Source: JAAYDI01 sp052034005 (GTDB lineage Bacteria; Planctomycetota; Planctomycetia; Pirellulales; Pirellulaceae). Taken from it: a DNA stretch of 64,000 nt. Position 1 is the first letter of the stretch; each line of letters begins with the position of its first letter. The notes beneath the pieces are model-generated. The model was not told where the DNA came from. It made no database searches and saw nothing but the letters and a program-made list of their open reading frames with translations. Below, piece by piece: positions 18,494 through 27,950 of the stretch. The translations under genes were made by a program, and so were the position numbers. Location: contig JBPOJB010000013.1 in assembly GCA_052034005.1 (NCBI GenBank), positions 68,591 through 132,590 on the forward strand, in the 5' to 3' direction.

Positions 18494-19126
18494 CTACGGG
18501 GCTGGAACCTCCGAAACATCCGGGCGCCGCGCTTTCGGACGCGCCAGGTACGCCGCGCCCACGAGCACCACCAACAGATGGACCGAAATGATCACGAACG
18601 GGAGCAGGTACCCGGCGTACGTGTTCTCGAGCACCGCCTCGGACGACTCGTCCGGCGCGACGTTCAGGCGGTCCACCCGCACGCCGGCCAACCCCGCGCC
18701 GACCGCCGTTGCCGTCTGAGCCTCGGCCAGCGGCAGCGGCCCGCCCACCCGCGCCGTCTGCCAGTCCCTGACGCCCAGCGCGCCGGCGATCAGCAGGAAC
18801 AGCATCGCCCCGCCGGCAATGACCGCCGTCACCCACTCGCCGCTCCGCGTGCGCATCGCCACGAACGGCGCCTGGGCGGTGAGCATCACGCCGAAGATCA
18901 GCAGCACGAGCGTGCCGCCCACGTAGATCATCAACTGCATCGCCCCGATGAACTCGGCGCCCGCCAGGAAGAACAGGCCCGCCGTGGCGCCCAGCGACAG
19001 CGTCAGGTAGAACGCCATCCGCACGATGTTGCTGGTGAACAGCACGGCCGCCGCAAACCCGCACGCCAGCGCTGCAAACACCAGGAAGAGAAACGCATAC
19101 CAGTCGATGGTCGCCAGCAGCGTCAT
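18494..19126 (-). CDS. nuoJ: NADH-quinone oxidoreductase subunit J
   Basis: 210 residues, five predicted membrane helices. 'NIVRMAFYLTLSLGATAGLF' followed by 'AMQLMIYVGGTLVLLIFGVM' is the conserved helix pair with the pi-bulge region of NuoJ. The loop before the last helix ('TARVGGPLPLAEAQTATAVG' to 'SSEAVLENTYAGYLLPF') is longer than in enteric NuoJ. The ATG overlaps the nuoH stop by four bases (ATGA), indicating translational coupling. Confidence 0.93.
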   Translation of the reverse strand: MTLLATIDWYAFLFLVFAALACGFAAAVLFTSNIVRMAFYLTLSLGATAGLFFLAGAEFIGAMQLMIYVGGTLVLLIFGVMLTAQAPFVAMRTRSGEWVTAVIAGGAMLFLLIAGALGVRDWQTARVGGPLPLAEAQTATAVGAGLAGVRVDRLNVAPDESSEAVLENTYAGYLLPFVIISVHLLVVLVGAAYLARPKARRPDVSEVPAP

Positions 19127-20355
19127 CGCACACCTCCCCGCGTCGCCCGCCCGAGACTTGCCTGGCGCGCCACCTCCTGCACGTCAGGGGCCGCCACCCA
19201 GGTCTCCCGGACGCCGACCCGGCCGGCCGGCTGAGCGGGCCACCAGCGGTTGGGACTCCACGCCGGCGGGGCCAGGAGCTGCCACAGCAGCGCCCCGACG
19301 AAGCAGAACGCACCGAGCGGCACGCAGTACTTCAGACACATCGTCATGACCTGGTCGATGCGCAGGCGGGGCAGCGTCCAGCGGGCCCACATCATGACGA
19401 TCACGCCCAGGACCGCCTTGGCGATGAAGTTCACGCACCCGCCCAGGTTCGCCAGGAAGCCGGTCCACTGCCAGGCTGTCGCGCCGGGCTCGTAGGCCCA
19501 GCCTAGCCACTGGAACAGGGGAACCGGCCCGTTCCAGCCGCCGAAGAACAGGATGGAGGCCAGGCCGCTCACCAGCAGCATCGAGCCGTACTCGGCCATG
19601 AAGAACAGACTCCAACGCAAGCCGGAATACTCCGTCAGAAAACCCGCCACCAGCTCGCTCTCCGCCTCGGCCAGATCGAACGGCGCGCGGTTCACACTGG
19701 CCACCGCGCAGGCGAAGTAGACCCAGAACACCAAGAACGTGAAGGGGTCGTGGAAGATCAGCCAGTTGGTGAACCACCCGGCCTGCATGTCGGCAATGGT
19801 CGTGAGATTCATCGTGCCGGCCAACAGCACGGGAACCACCACGCAGATGCCCAGCGGCACCTCATAGCTGACCACTTGGGCCGCCTCACGCATCGCCCCG
19901 AAAAGCGACCACTTCGAGGCCGACGCGTAGCCTGCCAGGATCACGCCGAACACCTCCAGCCCCAGCACGGCCAGGATGAAAAACACCGCGATGTTCGTGT
20001 CGAACGCCACCCACCCGTGCGCAAACGGCAGCGCCAGATAGGCCGTGTAGCTGGCGCAGAAACTCACGTAGGGCGCGGCCCGGAACAACAGCTGGTCGGC
20101 ATCGCGCGGCACGAGGTCCTCTTTCGACAGGCACTTGATCCCGTCGGCCGGCGACTGCAGCCAGCCAAACCGGCCGCCGACACGCGTCGGGCCCAGCCGA
20201 TCCTGGATCCGCCCGGAGATCTTCCGCTCCATCCAGATGAACACCATCGCCCCGGTCGCCACCAGGCCCAGAATCAGCGCGCTGTGAATGACGGCCGCCA
20301 GCAGATAGGCCAGCGGGTGCGGGAGTGCCAGCACGTCGGCAAAAAACTCAGCCAC
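19123..20355 (-). CDS. nuoH: NADH-quinone oxidoreductase subunit H
   Basis: 410 residues. NuoH forms the membrane end of the quinone chamber. 'WMERKISGRIQDRLGPTRVG' and 'AESELVAGFLTEYSGLRWSL' are the two signature segments, the latter with the charged loop lining the quinone path. The C-terminus runs about 50 residues beyond the last helix ('PNRWWPAQPAGRVGVRETW' onward), an extension I do not recognise. It starts 78 bases after nuoD. Confidence 0.94.
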   Translation of the reverse strand: MAEFFADVLALPHPLAYLLAAVIHSALILGLVATGAMVFIWMERKISGRIQDRLGPTRVGGRFGWLQSPADGIKCLSKEDLVPRDADQLLFRAAPYVSFCASYTAYLALPFAHGWVAFDTNIAVFFILAVLGLEVFGVILAGYASASKWSLFGAMREAAQVVSYEVPLGICVVVPVLLAGTMNLTTIADMQAGWFTNWLIFHDPFTFLVFWVYFACAVASVNRAPFDLAEAESELVAGFLTEYSGLRWSLFFMAEYGSMLLVSGLASILFFGGWNGPVPLFQWLGWAYEPGATAWQWTGFLANLGGCVNFIAKAVLGVIVMMWARWTLPRLRIDQVMTMCLKYCVPLGAFCFVGALLWQLLAPPAWSPNRWWPAQPAGRVGVRETWVAAPDVQEVARQASLGRATRGGVR

Positions 20356-20433
20356 AGCTCATGATCTCGCTACTACGGTTCGACAGGCCCCCTCGGGCGC
20401 ACGTGCGCACGCACTCCGCGCCCCGCCATCCGC

Positions 20434-21675
20434 CTAACGGTCAATCTCCCCTAACACGATGTCCAACGAACCCAGGATGGCCGGGATGTCCGCCAGCAGG
20501 CAGCCGCGGCACAACTCGGACATCACCGACAGATTGGAGAAGCAGCTGCTGCGGGCCCGCACCCGCCACGGAATGGCCGACCCGTCGCTCACCACGTAGA
20601 ACCCCATCTGCCCCTTCGGCGCCTCCGTTTCCAGATAGGCTTCGCCCGGCGGGAGCTTGTGGTTGAGCTTGATGGGCGTGCCGCAGCCGCCGCGGGCCGC
20701 CGCGTACTTGCCCAGCGCCTCGCGGGCAAGGTCCATCGACTGGACCACCTCCAGCATCCGCACGTAGAACCGGTGCCAGCTGTCCCCCAGCACCGCCTCG
20801 GTCGGCACCGCCGGATAGGCGTGATCGCGCGGATAGTGGCCGTCCTTCTGCACGATCACCTCGAACGTGTAGTCCTCGTACAGCGCCGTATAGCGCGATT
20901 CGCCGTGCCGACGCAGGTCCTGGTCAACGCCGCTGCCGCGCAGCACCGGCCCGGTACAGCCGTAGCTGATCGCCAGCGGGCCGGGGAGGACGCCCACCCC
21001 GGCCGTCCGCTTGATGAAGATCGCGTTGCTCGTCAGGAGCGTGTGATAGTGGTCGATCACCGGCGCCAGCTCCGTGAGGAACTGATCGCACTTCTGCAGC
21101 CAACCGCGGGGCAGATCCCCGGTCGCGCCTCCCGGTACGATGTAGCTGTAGGTCAACCGCGCGCCGCAGGCCTCTTCGAACAGGTCCAGGATCTTCTCCC
21201 GCTCGCGGAACCCGTACAGAAACGGCGTGAACGACCCCAGGTCCAGGCTGTACGTCCCCATGGCGACCAGGTGGCTGGCGATCCGGTTGAGCTCGGCGAC
21301 CAGCACGCGCAAGTGCCGCCCCTTCTCCGGGACTTCCAGGCCCAGCAGTTTCTCGACGGTGAGCGACCAGCCGAGATTCATGTTCATGGCGGCCAGGTAG
21401 TCCATCCGGTCCGTGTAGGGGATCCACTGGCGCGGCGCAAGATGCTCGCCGATCTTCTCGGCACAGCGGTGCAGGTAGCCGATGTGCGGCTCCGCGTAGG
21501 AGACCACCTCGCCGTCGGTGCGCAGGACCAGACGCAACACGCCATGGGTGCTCGGATGCTGCGGCCCCATGTTGACGAGCATTTCGTCCGTCTGCACGTC
21601 GAATTCGACGTCCCGTGGCTCATTCCGGCTGGACATGCGCGACAGACCCTCACCCATCTGCGACAGTTGCACCAT
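20434..21675 (-). CDS. nuoD: NADH-quinone oxidoreductase subunit D
   Basis: 413 residues. NuoD is the 49-kDa peripheral subunit that, with NuoB, forms the quinone-binding site. 'NMGPQHPSTHGVLRLVLRTD' with its quinone-site His is near residue 35. 'PHIGYLHRCAEKI', 'RIASHLVAMGTY' and the C-terminal 'ILGSLDIVLGEIDR' are typical. The ATG at 21675 lies one base after the nuoC stop; a second ATG at 21636 would give a more usual N-terminus and is a real alternative. NuoB, its obligate partner, is not in this cluster. Confidence 0.94.
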   Translation of the reverse strand: MVQLSQMGEGLSRMSSRNEPRDVEFDVQTDEMLVNMGPQHPSTHGVLRLVLRTDGEVVSYAEPHIGYLHRCAEKIGEHLAPRQWIPYTDRMDYLAAMNMNLGWSLTVEKLLGLEVPEKGRHLRVLVAELNRIASHLVAMGTYSLDLGSFTPFLYGFREREKILDLFEEACGARLTYSYIVPGGATGDLPRGWLQKCDQFLTELAPVIDHYHTLLTSNAIFIKRTAGVGVLPGPLAISYGCTGPVLRGSGVDQDLRRHGESRYTALYEDYTFEVIVQKDGHYPRDHAYPAVPTEAVLGDSWHRFYVRMLEVVQSMDLAREALGKYAAARGGCGTPIKLNHKLPPGEAYLETEAPKGQMGFYVVSDGSAIPWRVRARSSCFSNLSVMSELCRGCLLADIPAILGSLDIVLGEIDR

Positions 21676-21676
21676 G

Positions 21677-22210
21677 CTAGTGGTCTCGGATCCCATGGTA
21701 GTACTCGGGCGGCACATAGTCCTTACGCAACGGATGACCAATCCAGTCTTCCGGACAGAGAATCCGTCGCAGATCCGGATGCCCGGTGAAACGCACTCCC
21801 AGCAGGTCGTAGACCTCCCGCTCGTGCCAGTTCGCGCCGTGCCACACGCCGCACACGCTGGGTACTTCCGGCAACGCGCCCTCGACTCCGTCCTGATGAC
21901 GGCTGAGCGTCACTTTGAGCACCAGCCAGCGCCGCGTGACGGTGCTCGACAGGTGATACACGAGCGACAGATGCGGCTGCCAATCGACCTTGGCGGCCTG
22001 CTTGGGGTCGGTGTGCAGGTAGTCCACCCCGGTGATGCAGTTCAACATGTCGTACTGCAGCGCCGGCGCGTCGCGCAGGTAACGGCAGATCTCCACCAGG
22101 CCCTCGGGCGCCACCTCCAACCACGGGTCGATCGCTGCGAGCTCCACCCGCAGCACGTGCGCGCCGAACTGCTGCCGGAGGTGGTCGAACAGCGCCTGGT
22201 CCGCAACCAT
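21677..22210 (-). CDS. nuoC: NADH-quinone oxidoreductase subunit C
   Basis: 177 residues, the free-standing 30-kDa subunit (not fused to NuoD as in E. coli). The family signature runs 'HEREVYDLLGVRFTGHPDLR' then 'RILCPEDWIGHPLRKDY' near the C-terminus. It lies 15 bases after nuoA and one base before nuoD. That spacing leaves no room for nuoB, which is normally found between nuoA and nuoC. Confidence 0.94.
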   Translation of the reverse strand: MVADQALFDHLRQQFGAHVLRVELAAIDPWLEVAPEGLVEICRYLRDAPALQYDMLNCITGVDYLHTDPKQAAKVDWQPHLSLVYHLSSTVTRRWLVLKVTLSRHQDGVEGALPEVPSVCGVWHGANWHEREVYDLLGVRFTGHPDLRRILCPEDWIGHPLRKDYVPPEYYHGIRDH

Positions 22211-22225
22211 GTGGGGGCCTCCCTC

Positions 22226-22906
22226 CTAGGCGGACAGCGCCTGCTCAAGATCCAGCGCCCGGGGCGGGACGCCCGGCCGGCCGCCACCCGCCTCGCGACC
22301 CGCGTAGGCGCGTACCCAGTCCAGATCGCCGCGATGCCACACATACGCGAACCCGATCAACAGGACCGTGAAGAACGCCCCCATATCGACGATGGTGATC
22401 AGCGCCAACTGGCGCGCACCGCGTCGAACGACCGCCGCCGCACGCTCCACCTCCGGCACCGAGACACCGACCTGCCCCCGCAGGCTGGCCGGCACCTGGC
22501 GCGGCACCGCCGGCGCCCGCACGCCTAATTCGCGGTAGAGCGCCTCGGCCTGCGGATTCCACACGACCTGTCCCGCCTCGCTAACCACCGGTGCAAGCGT
22601 GCCATCCGACACGGCCAAGTGATGTGCCTTGCCGAAGACCGTGGCCCACGGGAAGAAGAACGCCACCTCCACATCGAAGATGATGAACAGCAAGGCCACG
22701 ACGTAGAACCGCAAGTCGAACTGCACGAAGCTCGTGCCCACCGCCGGCTCGCCGCACTCGTACGTGTCCAGCTTCCTCGGCCGCGGGTCCTGTGGCCGCA
22801 CGAACCGGCCGGCCACCAGCGCGGCCAGGACGAACACGACCCCGACGGTCGCGAATAGCGCGAGATAACCCACGATTCCCAATGAAGAGCTGACCGCATC
22901 CGGCAT
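22226..22906 (-). CDS. nuoA: NADH-quinone oxidoreductase subunit A
   Basis: 226 residues, nearly twice the usual 120-150. The conserved core is intact: helix 1 ('GYLALFATVGVVFVLAALVA'), 'KLDTYECGEPAVG', then 'QFDLRFYVVALLFIIFDVEV' leading into helix 2. Helix 3 ('TIVDMGAFFTVLLIGFAYVW') comes only after an insert of about 80 residues rich in Ala, Val and Arg, and a 30-residue tail follows it. I start at the ATG of MPDAVSSSLG; a longer frame to 22978 adds an unlikely charged leader. It follows the DUF2203 gene by 102 bases. Confidence 0.9.
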   Translation of the reverse strand: MPDAVSSSLGIVGYLALFATVGVVFVLAALVAGRFVRPQDPRPRKLDTYECGEPAVGTSFVQFDLRFYVVALLFIIFDVEVAFFFPWATVFGKAHHLAVSDGTLAPVVSEAGQVVWNPQAEALYRELGVRAPAVPRQVPASLRGQVGVSVPEVERAAAVVRRGARQLALITIVDMGAFFTVLLIGFAYVWHRGDLDWVRAYAGREAGGGRPGVPPRALDLEQALSA

Positions 22907-23008
22907 GTCGGACCCGCTGCAGGCAAAGACCCAGCGATAGATGAACCGCCATTTTAGGGCGGCAGATGGGCTTTGCAAGCGGTCGTCAGGAGGCGACCAC
23001 GCGCGCGA

Positions 23009-23467
23009 TCAATTGCCGGTCGGATTCGCGCCCCCGGCGACCGCCGCGACGCGCAACGGCTGCCGGGCCGCATAGCCGCCCTCGAGCGAATGCCAGAAAC
23101 CGATCTCCGGCTCTCCGTACTTCCAGCACAAGTAGACCAGTTCCCCGTCGAGCAATGCGGGGAAGTCCACAATCCCATCCACCGCGTGCTTGGGCTCGAC
23201 GCCCAACTGGCGGAGCTCCTGGACATACTCGTGCAGACGCTGCCGGTCCTTCGACAACTCCTCGTCGATCTGGGCCAGCTCCTCATCGTAAGGGTCGCCC
23301 AGCGTGATGCTTCGTCCCGCCTTCAAATGCTCGACACGCTGGTGCCGCTCCACCACCTCCCGCGCCAGGCGGACCAGATCCCGCGTAATGGCCCGCACCA
23401 GCGGGAGCATCGCGTTGGCTTCCGCCAGCGTGAATACCCGACTCGGGTTGTATGCTCGCACCATCAT
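23009..23467 (-). CDS. DUF2203 family protein
   Basis: 152 residues, cytosolic. The N-terminus 'RVFTLAEANAMLPLVRAITR' and the C-terminal 'LLDGELVYLCWKYGEPEIGF' then 'FWHSLEGGYAARQPL' are the two recognisable ends of the DUF2203 family; between them lies a long charged helix. Function is unknown. The ATG overlaps the nuoI stop (ATGA), so it is translationally coupled to nuoI and cotranscribed with complex I genes, which hints at a link to the complex but does not show one. Confidence 0.82.
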   Translation of the reverse strand: MMVRAYNPSRVFTLAEANAMLPLVRAITRDLVRLAREVVERHQRVEHLKAGRSITLGDPYDEELAQIDEELSKDRQRLHEYVQELRQLGVEPKHAVDGIVDFPALLDGELVYLCWKYGEPEIGFWHSLEGGYAARQPLRVAAVAGGANPTGN

Positions 23468-23991
23468 TGATTGGGCCCACCATGCACCGGTTCCACAATC
23501 ACCTTCGCCTCCGCCACCGCCGTCGGATTGAGCGTTGCACGACCCCACGCCACGTCCAAAGGCAGACGGGCAAAATCCACGATGCATCCGTCCCGGCTGT
23601 AACAGCTCAGGTCATGGTTCGAGCCCATGAAGATACAGTCCACCGGACACGGCTCGACACACAGCGCGCAGAACATGCATTTGGAATAGTCGATCGCGTA
23701 TCCCGTGATGCGGAACCCCTTGCCCTGGACTACCCGCTGCTTGCCAATGTAGATGCAGTCGACCGGACACGCCTTGGCGCACAGATCGCAGCCGATACAG
23801 GTCGTCAAGTCGAACCGGTGGAAGCCCCGATAGCGCGCCGCCACGCACAGCGGCTTCTCGGGGTACTCGAATCGGTGCGTGAACGTCCCCCGCTGTGGCC
23901 GGTACGTGATCAGCCAGTACCGCAACGTGACCCAGAAGCCGCGGGCAAGTGTGGAGACCGCCAGCCAAATGTTCCGCAACCAAACCTGCAT
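23464..23991 (-). CDS. nuoI: NADH-quinone oxidoreductase subunit I (2x[4Fe-4S] ferredoxin-type)
   Basis: 175 residues. NuoI carries clusters N6a and N6b on the electron path to NuoB and quinone. The two cluster motifs are 'CIGCDLCAKACPVDC' and 'CMFCALCVEPCPVDC', both complete. The N-terminal amphipathic segment 'WLAVSTLARGFWVTLRYWL' fits membrane-surface attachment. I chose the ATG at 23991, preceded by GAGAAGGTGG; a GTG at 24024 is an alternative. It is the first gene of the minus-strand operon, an unusual place for nuoI, which normally lies between nuoH and nuoJ. Confidence 0.94.
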   Translation of the reverse strand: MQVWLRNIWLAVSTLARGFWVTLRYWLITYRPQRGTFTHRFEYPEKPLCVAARYRGFHRFDLTTCIGCDLCAKACPVDCIYIGKQRVVQGKGFRITGYAIDYSKCMFCALCVEPCPVDCIFMGSNHDLSCYSRDGCIVDFARLPLDVAWGRATLNPTAVAEAKVIVEPVHGGPNQ

Positions 23992-24262
23992 CGCGCCACC
24001 CACCTTCTCCGCTTCCGTCGGCACGGACCTCTTAACCGAGGCATGGACGTGGTGCCGTCACACGTAGAAGTTGCTCGAGAGTCCGGACGATGTTCACTGA
24101 ATTATAGACATGGGCGGCGCGTCCGCAACCGCGGGGCGGCACGCGTCGTCCGGGCGTCCCGCGGGACTCAACTGGCGTGCCACAACGAGGAAAATTCACG
24201 TCGCCGACACTGTCCCCCCACTTTCGAGTCACCTCGGGCGCGCGGATTCAGCAAGATATCGG

Positions 24263-24287
24263 GGCCGGCAGGTAGCTCGTGCCGGCC
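24263..24287. other. GC-rich hairpin in the nuoI-csrA gap
   Basis: GGCCGGCA / TGCCGGCC, 8 bp perfect, nine-base loop GGTAGCTCG, no T-run on either side. Role unknown. Confidence 0.4.
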
Positions 24288-24512
24288 GGGACCCGGTTGG
24301 GCGGTTGGCGGGCAACCCGGCGCCTGGAGCCGCGCCGGGCGCGGGGACGACTCCCCTAACACGTTATATGGCAATGACTTTCGTGCTGTTGCGACGGACC
24401 TTCCCGGCGGATGGCAAGTTGCGCGATGGCGAAAGAACGGCCGTCCGTATCGGTCGTGTCAGAAAAGAGGACGGAATTCCTGCGAAAATGGGTCGCACTT
24501 AGTGCGTGTTGC

Positions 24513-24540
24513 TTGACTCGGGCTAAGGAGCACGTAGAGT
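24513..24540 (+). promoter_or_regulatory. Candidate sigma-70 promoter for second csrA
   Basis: TTGACT (24513-24518), 16-base spacer, TAGAGT (24535-24540). Transcription would begin near 24547, giving a leader of about 140 bases. Confidence 0.35.
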
Positions 24541-24544
24541 GAAG

Positions 24545-24678
24545 GGAAGGAACTCAGTGCGCCTAAGCGGTTGTGAGACTATGGTTTTGAACTGCTCCGG
24601 CAAGGACATGACGGACGCACTCGAGAGGAACCCCAGGGCGTCCAGGCATCGTAGAACGATCGCCGTGCAAACAAAGGA
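24545..24678 (+). promoter_or_regulatory. GGA-rich leader of second csrA, possible CsrA binding region
   Basis: GGA triplets occur at 24545, 24549, 24604, 24613, 24627 and 24676; the last is inside the ribosome-binding site AAAGGA (24673-24678). CsrA binds GGA, and autoregulation through leader sites is known in other bacteria, so this is a candidate autoregulatory leader. Binding is inference. Confidence 0.35.
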
Positions 24679-24686
24679 ATGGTGCG

Positions 24687-24902
24687 ATGTTAGTGCTTTC
24701 GCGCAAGAAGAACGAGAGTATTGTCATCAACGATGACATTACGATCGTGGTCGTCGAGATCCGCGGGGATAAGGTGCGGCTGGGAGTTGAAGCTCCGAAG
24801 GAAGTCCCTGTGCATCGACGTGAGGTGTATGAGGCAATCAAGCGGAACGAGCTGGCGCGGGACAAAGATGCCGCCAGTGAGGCGGGCGCATCGGAATCGT
24901 AA
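24687..24902 (+). CDS. csrA: Translational regulator CsrA (copy 2)
   Basis: 71 residues, starting MLVLSRKKNESIVINDDITI and keeping L4, R6 and 'VHRREVYEAI', so the RNA-binding surface is intact. It differs from the flagellar copy at 3610 in about a third of the core and entirely in the tail (NELARDKDAASEAGASES, acidic rather than mixed). Neighbours are nuoI (divergent) and tRNA-Glu, with no flagellar gene nearby, so it may serve global rather than flagellar control. AAAGGA is eight bases before the ATG. Confidence 0.94.
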   Translation: MLVLSRKKNESIVINDDITIVVVEIRGDKVRLGVEAPKEVPVHRREVYEAIKRNELARDKDAASEAGASES

Positions 24903-25018
24903 TCGGGCCTGCCGCGAAGGAATTGTCAGTTCGCCTCTTTCCGAACCACGCTGCTCGCCCCGTCCGAATCTGTAGCCCCACATCGCCTGCCACGTGCCTC
25001 TGTGGCCAATGAGTCCCC

Positions 25019-25048
25019 TTGACGAATCGCGGGGGCTGCTTGTATACC
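25019..25048 (+). promoter_or_regulatory. Promoter of tRNA-Glu
   Basis: TTGACG (25019-25024), 18-base spacer, TATACC (25043-25048), about 35 bases before the tRNA 5' end. Confidence 0.5.
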
Positions 25049-25082
25049 CGTGCAGTATGCGGCGTCACCGCGCGCCTCGGGC

Positions 25083-25155
25083 GGCCCCATCGTCTAGCGG
25101 TCTAGGACACCGGCCTTTCACGCCGGCAACACGGGTTCGAGTCCCGTTGGGGTCA
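25083..25155 (+). tRNA. tRNA-Glu (anticodon TTC)
   Basis: Acceptor stem GGCCCCA pairs with TGGGGTC (one G-U). The anticodon stem is CCGGC/GCCGG with loop CTTTCAC, giving TTC at 25117-25119, and the T-loop is GGTTCGAGTCC-like. CCA is not encoded; the discriminator base is A. Confidence 0.96.
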
Positions 25156-25166
25156 CTTTCCACCGA

Positions 25167-25679
25167 TCATGCACCACGTGCCTGATGCTGCTGGCGCGCC
25201 TGCTGAACGCCCAGCCATGCGCCGCGCGCCTTCCCGCAGATCTGCTGCAGCGACTCCGGTTGCGCCACGCCCGGCAGCCGGAATACCTCTTTACCCGCAT
25301 GGCGAAACACGACATCGCCCGCCTGGTACCAGGCCTGCCCCGGCCGCACGTCGATGCGGACCTGGTCAAACGCGTCGAGTGCGATCGAGCGCGCTTCGGT
25401 CCCCCGCACGCCACGCTGCACGACCACACGCCGGTTGGTCACCACGTAGCGGACCGCCACCCAGGGCGCGATCCGACAGGCATAGAGGACGACGGCCCAG
25501 GGGATCGACAACAGGGCCAACAGGTTTCCCAGGCGGAAAATGTAGATGTCGGGCCAGCGGATGGCCAGCAGCCGACCCAGCACCTGCCCGGACGCATAGG
25601 CGCCAATCGAAGGCCACACCGTCATGATCGTCGTTTCCGCGACCTCCGCGGGTGCCACACCGGCAATCGGGTGTTTCAT
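25167..25679 (-). CDS. Membrane protein with bacterial PH-like (DUF304) domain
   Basis: 170 residues. A hydrophobic hairpin ('LGNLLALLSIPWAVVLYAC' and following residues) anchors the protein. It is followed by the YdbS/DUF304-type PH fold pattern 'VRYVVTNRRVVVQRGVRGTE' and 'FDQVRIDVRPGQAWYQAGDV'. Function is unknown; related proteins are thought to sense or scaffold at the membrane. I start at the ATG 25679 with AAGGGA upstream rather than at the upstream in-frame codon at 25739, which overlaps the rRNA terminator side. It lies just downstream of the 16S terminator on the same strand but should be separately transcribed. Confidence 0.75.
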   Translation of the reverse strand: MKHPIAGVAPAEVAETTIMTVWPSIGAYASGQVLGRLLAIRWPDIYIFRLGNLLALLSIPWAVVLYACRIAPWVAVRYVVTNRRVVVQRGVRGTEARSIALDAFDQVRIDVRPGQAWYQAGDVVFRHAGKEVFRLPGVAQPESLQQICGKARGAWLGVQQARQQHQARGA

Positions 25680-25741
25680 CGGGACGTCCCTTCGCGCGAC
25701 CGGGCGGACGGACAAAACGGTGAGCCTATCACAAAACACAC

Positions 25742-25781
25742 AAAAAAAAAGCCCGTCCAGGCCGGCTCACCGGGACGGGCT
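25742..25781 (-). terminator. Rho-independent terminator of the 16S rRNA transcript
   Basis: On the minus strand AGCCCGTCC … GGACGGGCT forms a 9-bp stem followed by an unbroken run of nine T (25742-25750 read as A on +). It lies about 125 bases past the 16S 3' end. Confidence 0.92.
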
Positions 25782-25899
25782 CGTTCTCGTTCAATCTGGC
25801 AGCTGCCACCTACCCGCGAGGGCACATGGCGCGCTTTTCTGGAAGCAAGAGTATGATGTCCACCAGGAACCTCAAGATGTCGCCATCCGGAGGTTGCTA

Positions 25900-27434
<1,535 letters not shown>

Positions 27435-27618
27435 TTTATGCATGGATCGCACGTGCCGCATACTCGCGGCCCGCGCGTCACCGAGCAATGACCAACTGAT
27501 GGCTTGACACCATCGGACGCCCCGCTGGTCAAGCGGAACGTCTAGCCGTTAGAAAAGAGCATCATCTCTTGCTTGGCTAACTCGCGTATAAACGAGGTTT
27601 CTCAGAAAAGCTCTGCCA

Positions 27619-27633
27619 AATTGTCAAAGAACA
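27619..27633 (-). promoter_or_regulatory. boxA antitermination element in the 16S leader
   Basis: TGTTCTTTGACAATT on the minus strand matches the rRNA boxA consensus (TGCTCTTTAACA-like) bound by NusB-NusE. It lies about 185 bases upstream of mature 16S and about 40 after the promoter. Confidence 0.75.
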
Positions 27634-27673
27634 ACACCACACCACGCATGGCAGTGCAGTGCGAAGACGCTCA

Positions 27674-27701
27674 ATCATAGGGAAACTCGCCGAAGTGTCA
27701 A
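27674..27701 (-). promoter_or_regulatory. 16S rRNA promoter
   Basis: TTGACA (27701-27696), 16-base spacer, TATGAT (27679-27674), reading on the minus strand. This near-consensus sigma-70 promoter fits an rRNA gene. Confidence 0.8.
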
Positions 27702-27950
27702 CTGCCCACGCCATTATTTTTTTTCGCACTCCCAGGAGCCCAACGCTTCGCGGCGCAAGACGCGACGCCGACAGCGCCGGCCAACGCCCCGCCACGGCGA
27801 TACCGGGATGCGTGCGTTAAATGATGGATTGCCCCCCATCCGGGCGCGACGGTATGGTGGTGAGGCTGGAGCCGCCCGGGATCGATGTGGCGTCCGCCCG
27901 GGGACCTTCCGACCCAACACCGTGATCCGTCTCTCCTGAAAGGACCTCCC

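Larger units (their letters stand above)
23992..24686. promoter_or_regulatory. Divergent region between nuoI and second csrA
   Basis: About 700 bases with no convincing gene; short open frames here lack ribosome-binding sites and family features. It should hold the nuo operon promoter on the minus strand and the csrA promoter and leader on the plus strand. A GC-rich hairpin is at 24263-24287. Confidence 0.5.

Noticed and set aside
24110..24502. Open frame of 130 codons in the nuoI-csrA gap
   Set aside because: No ribosome-binding site, atypical composition and no family features; it crosses a GC-rich hairpin.
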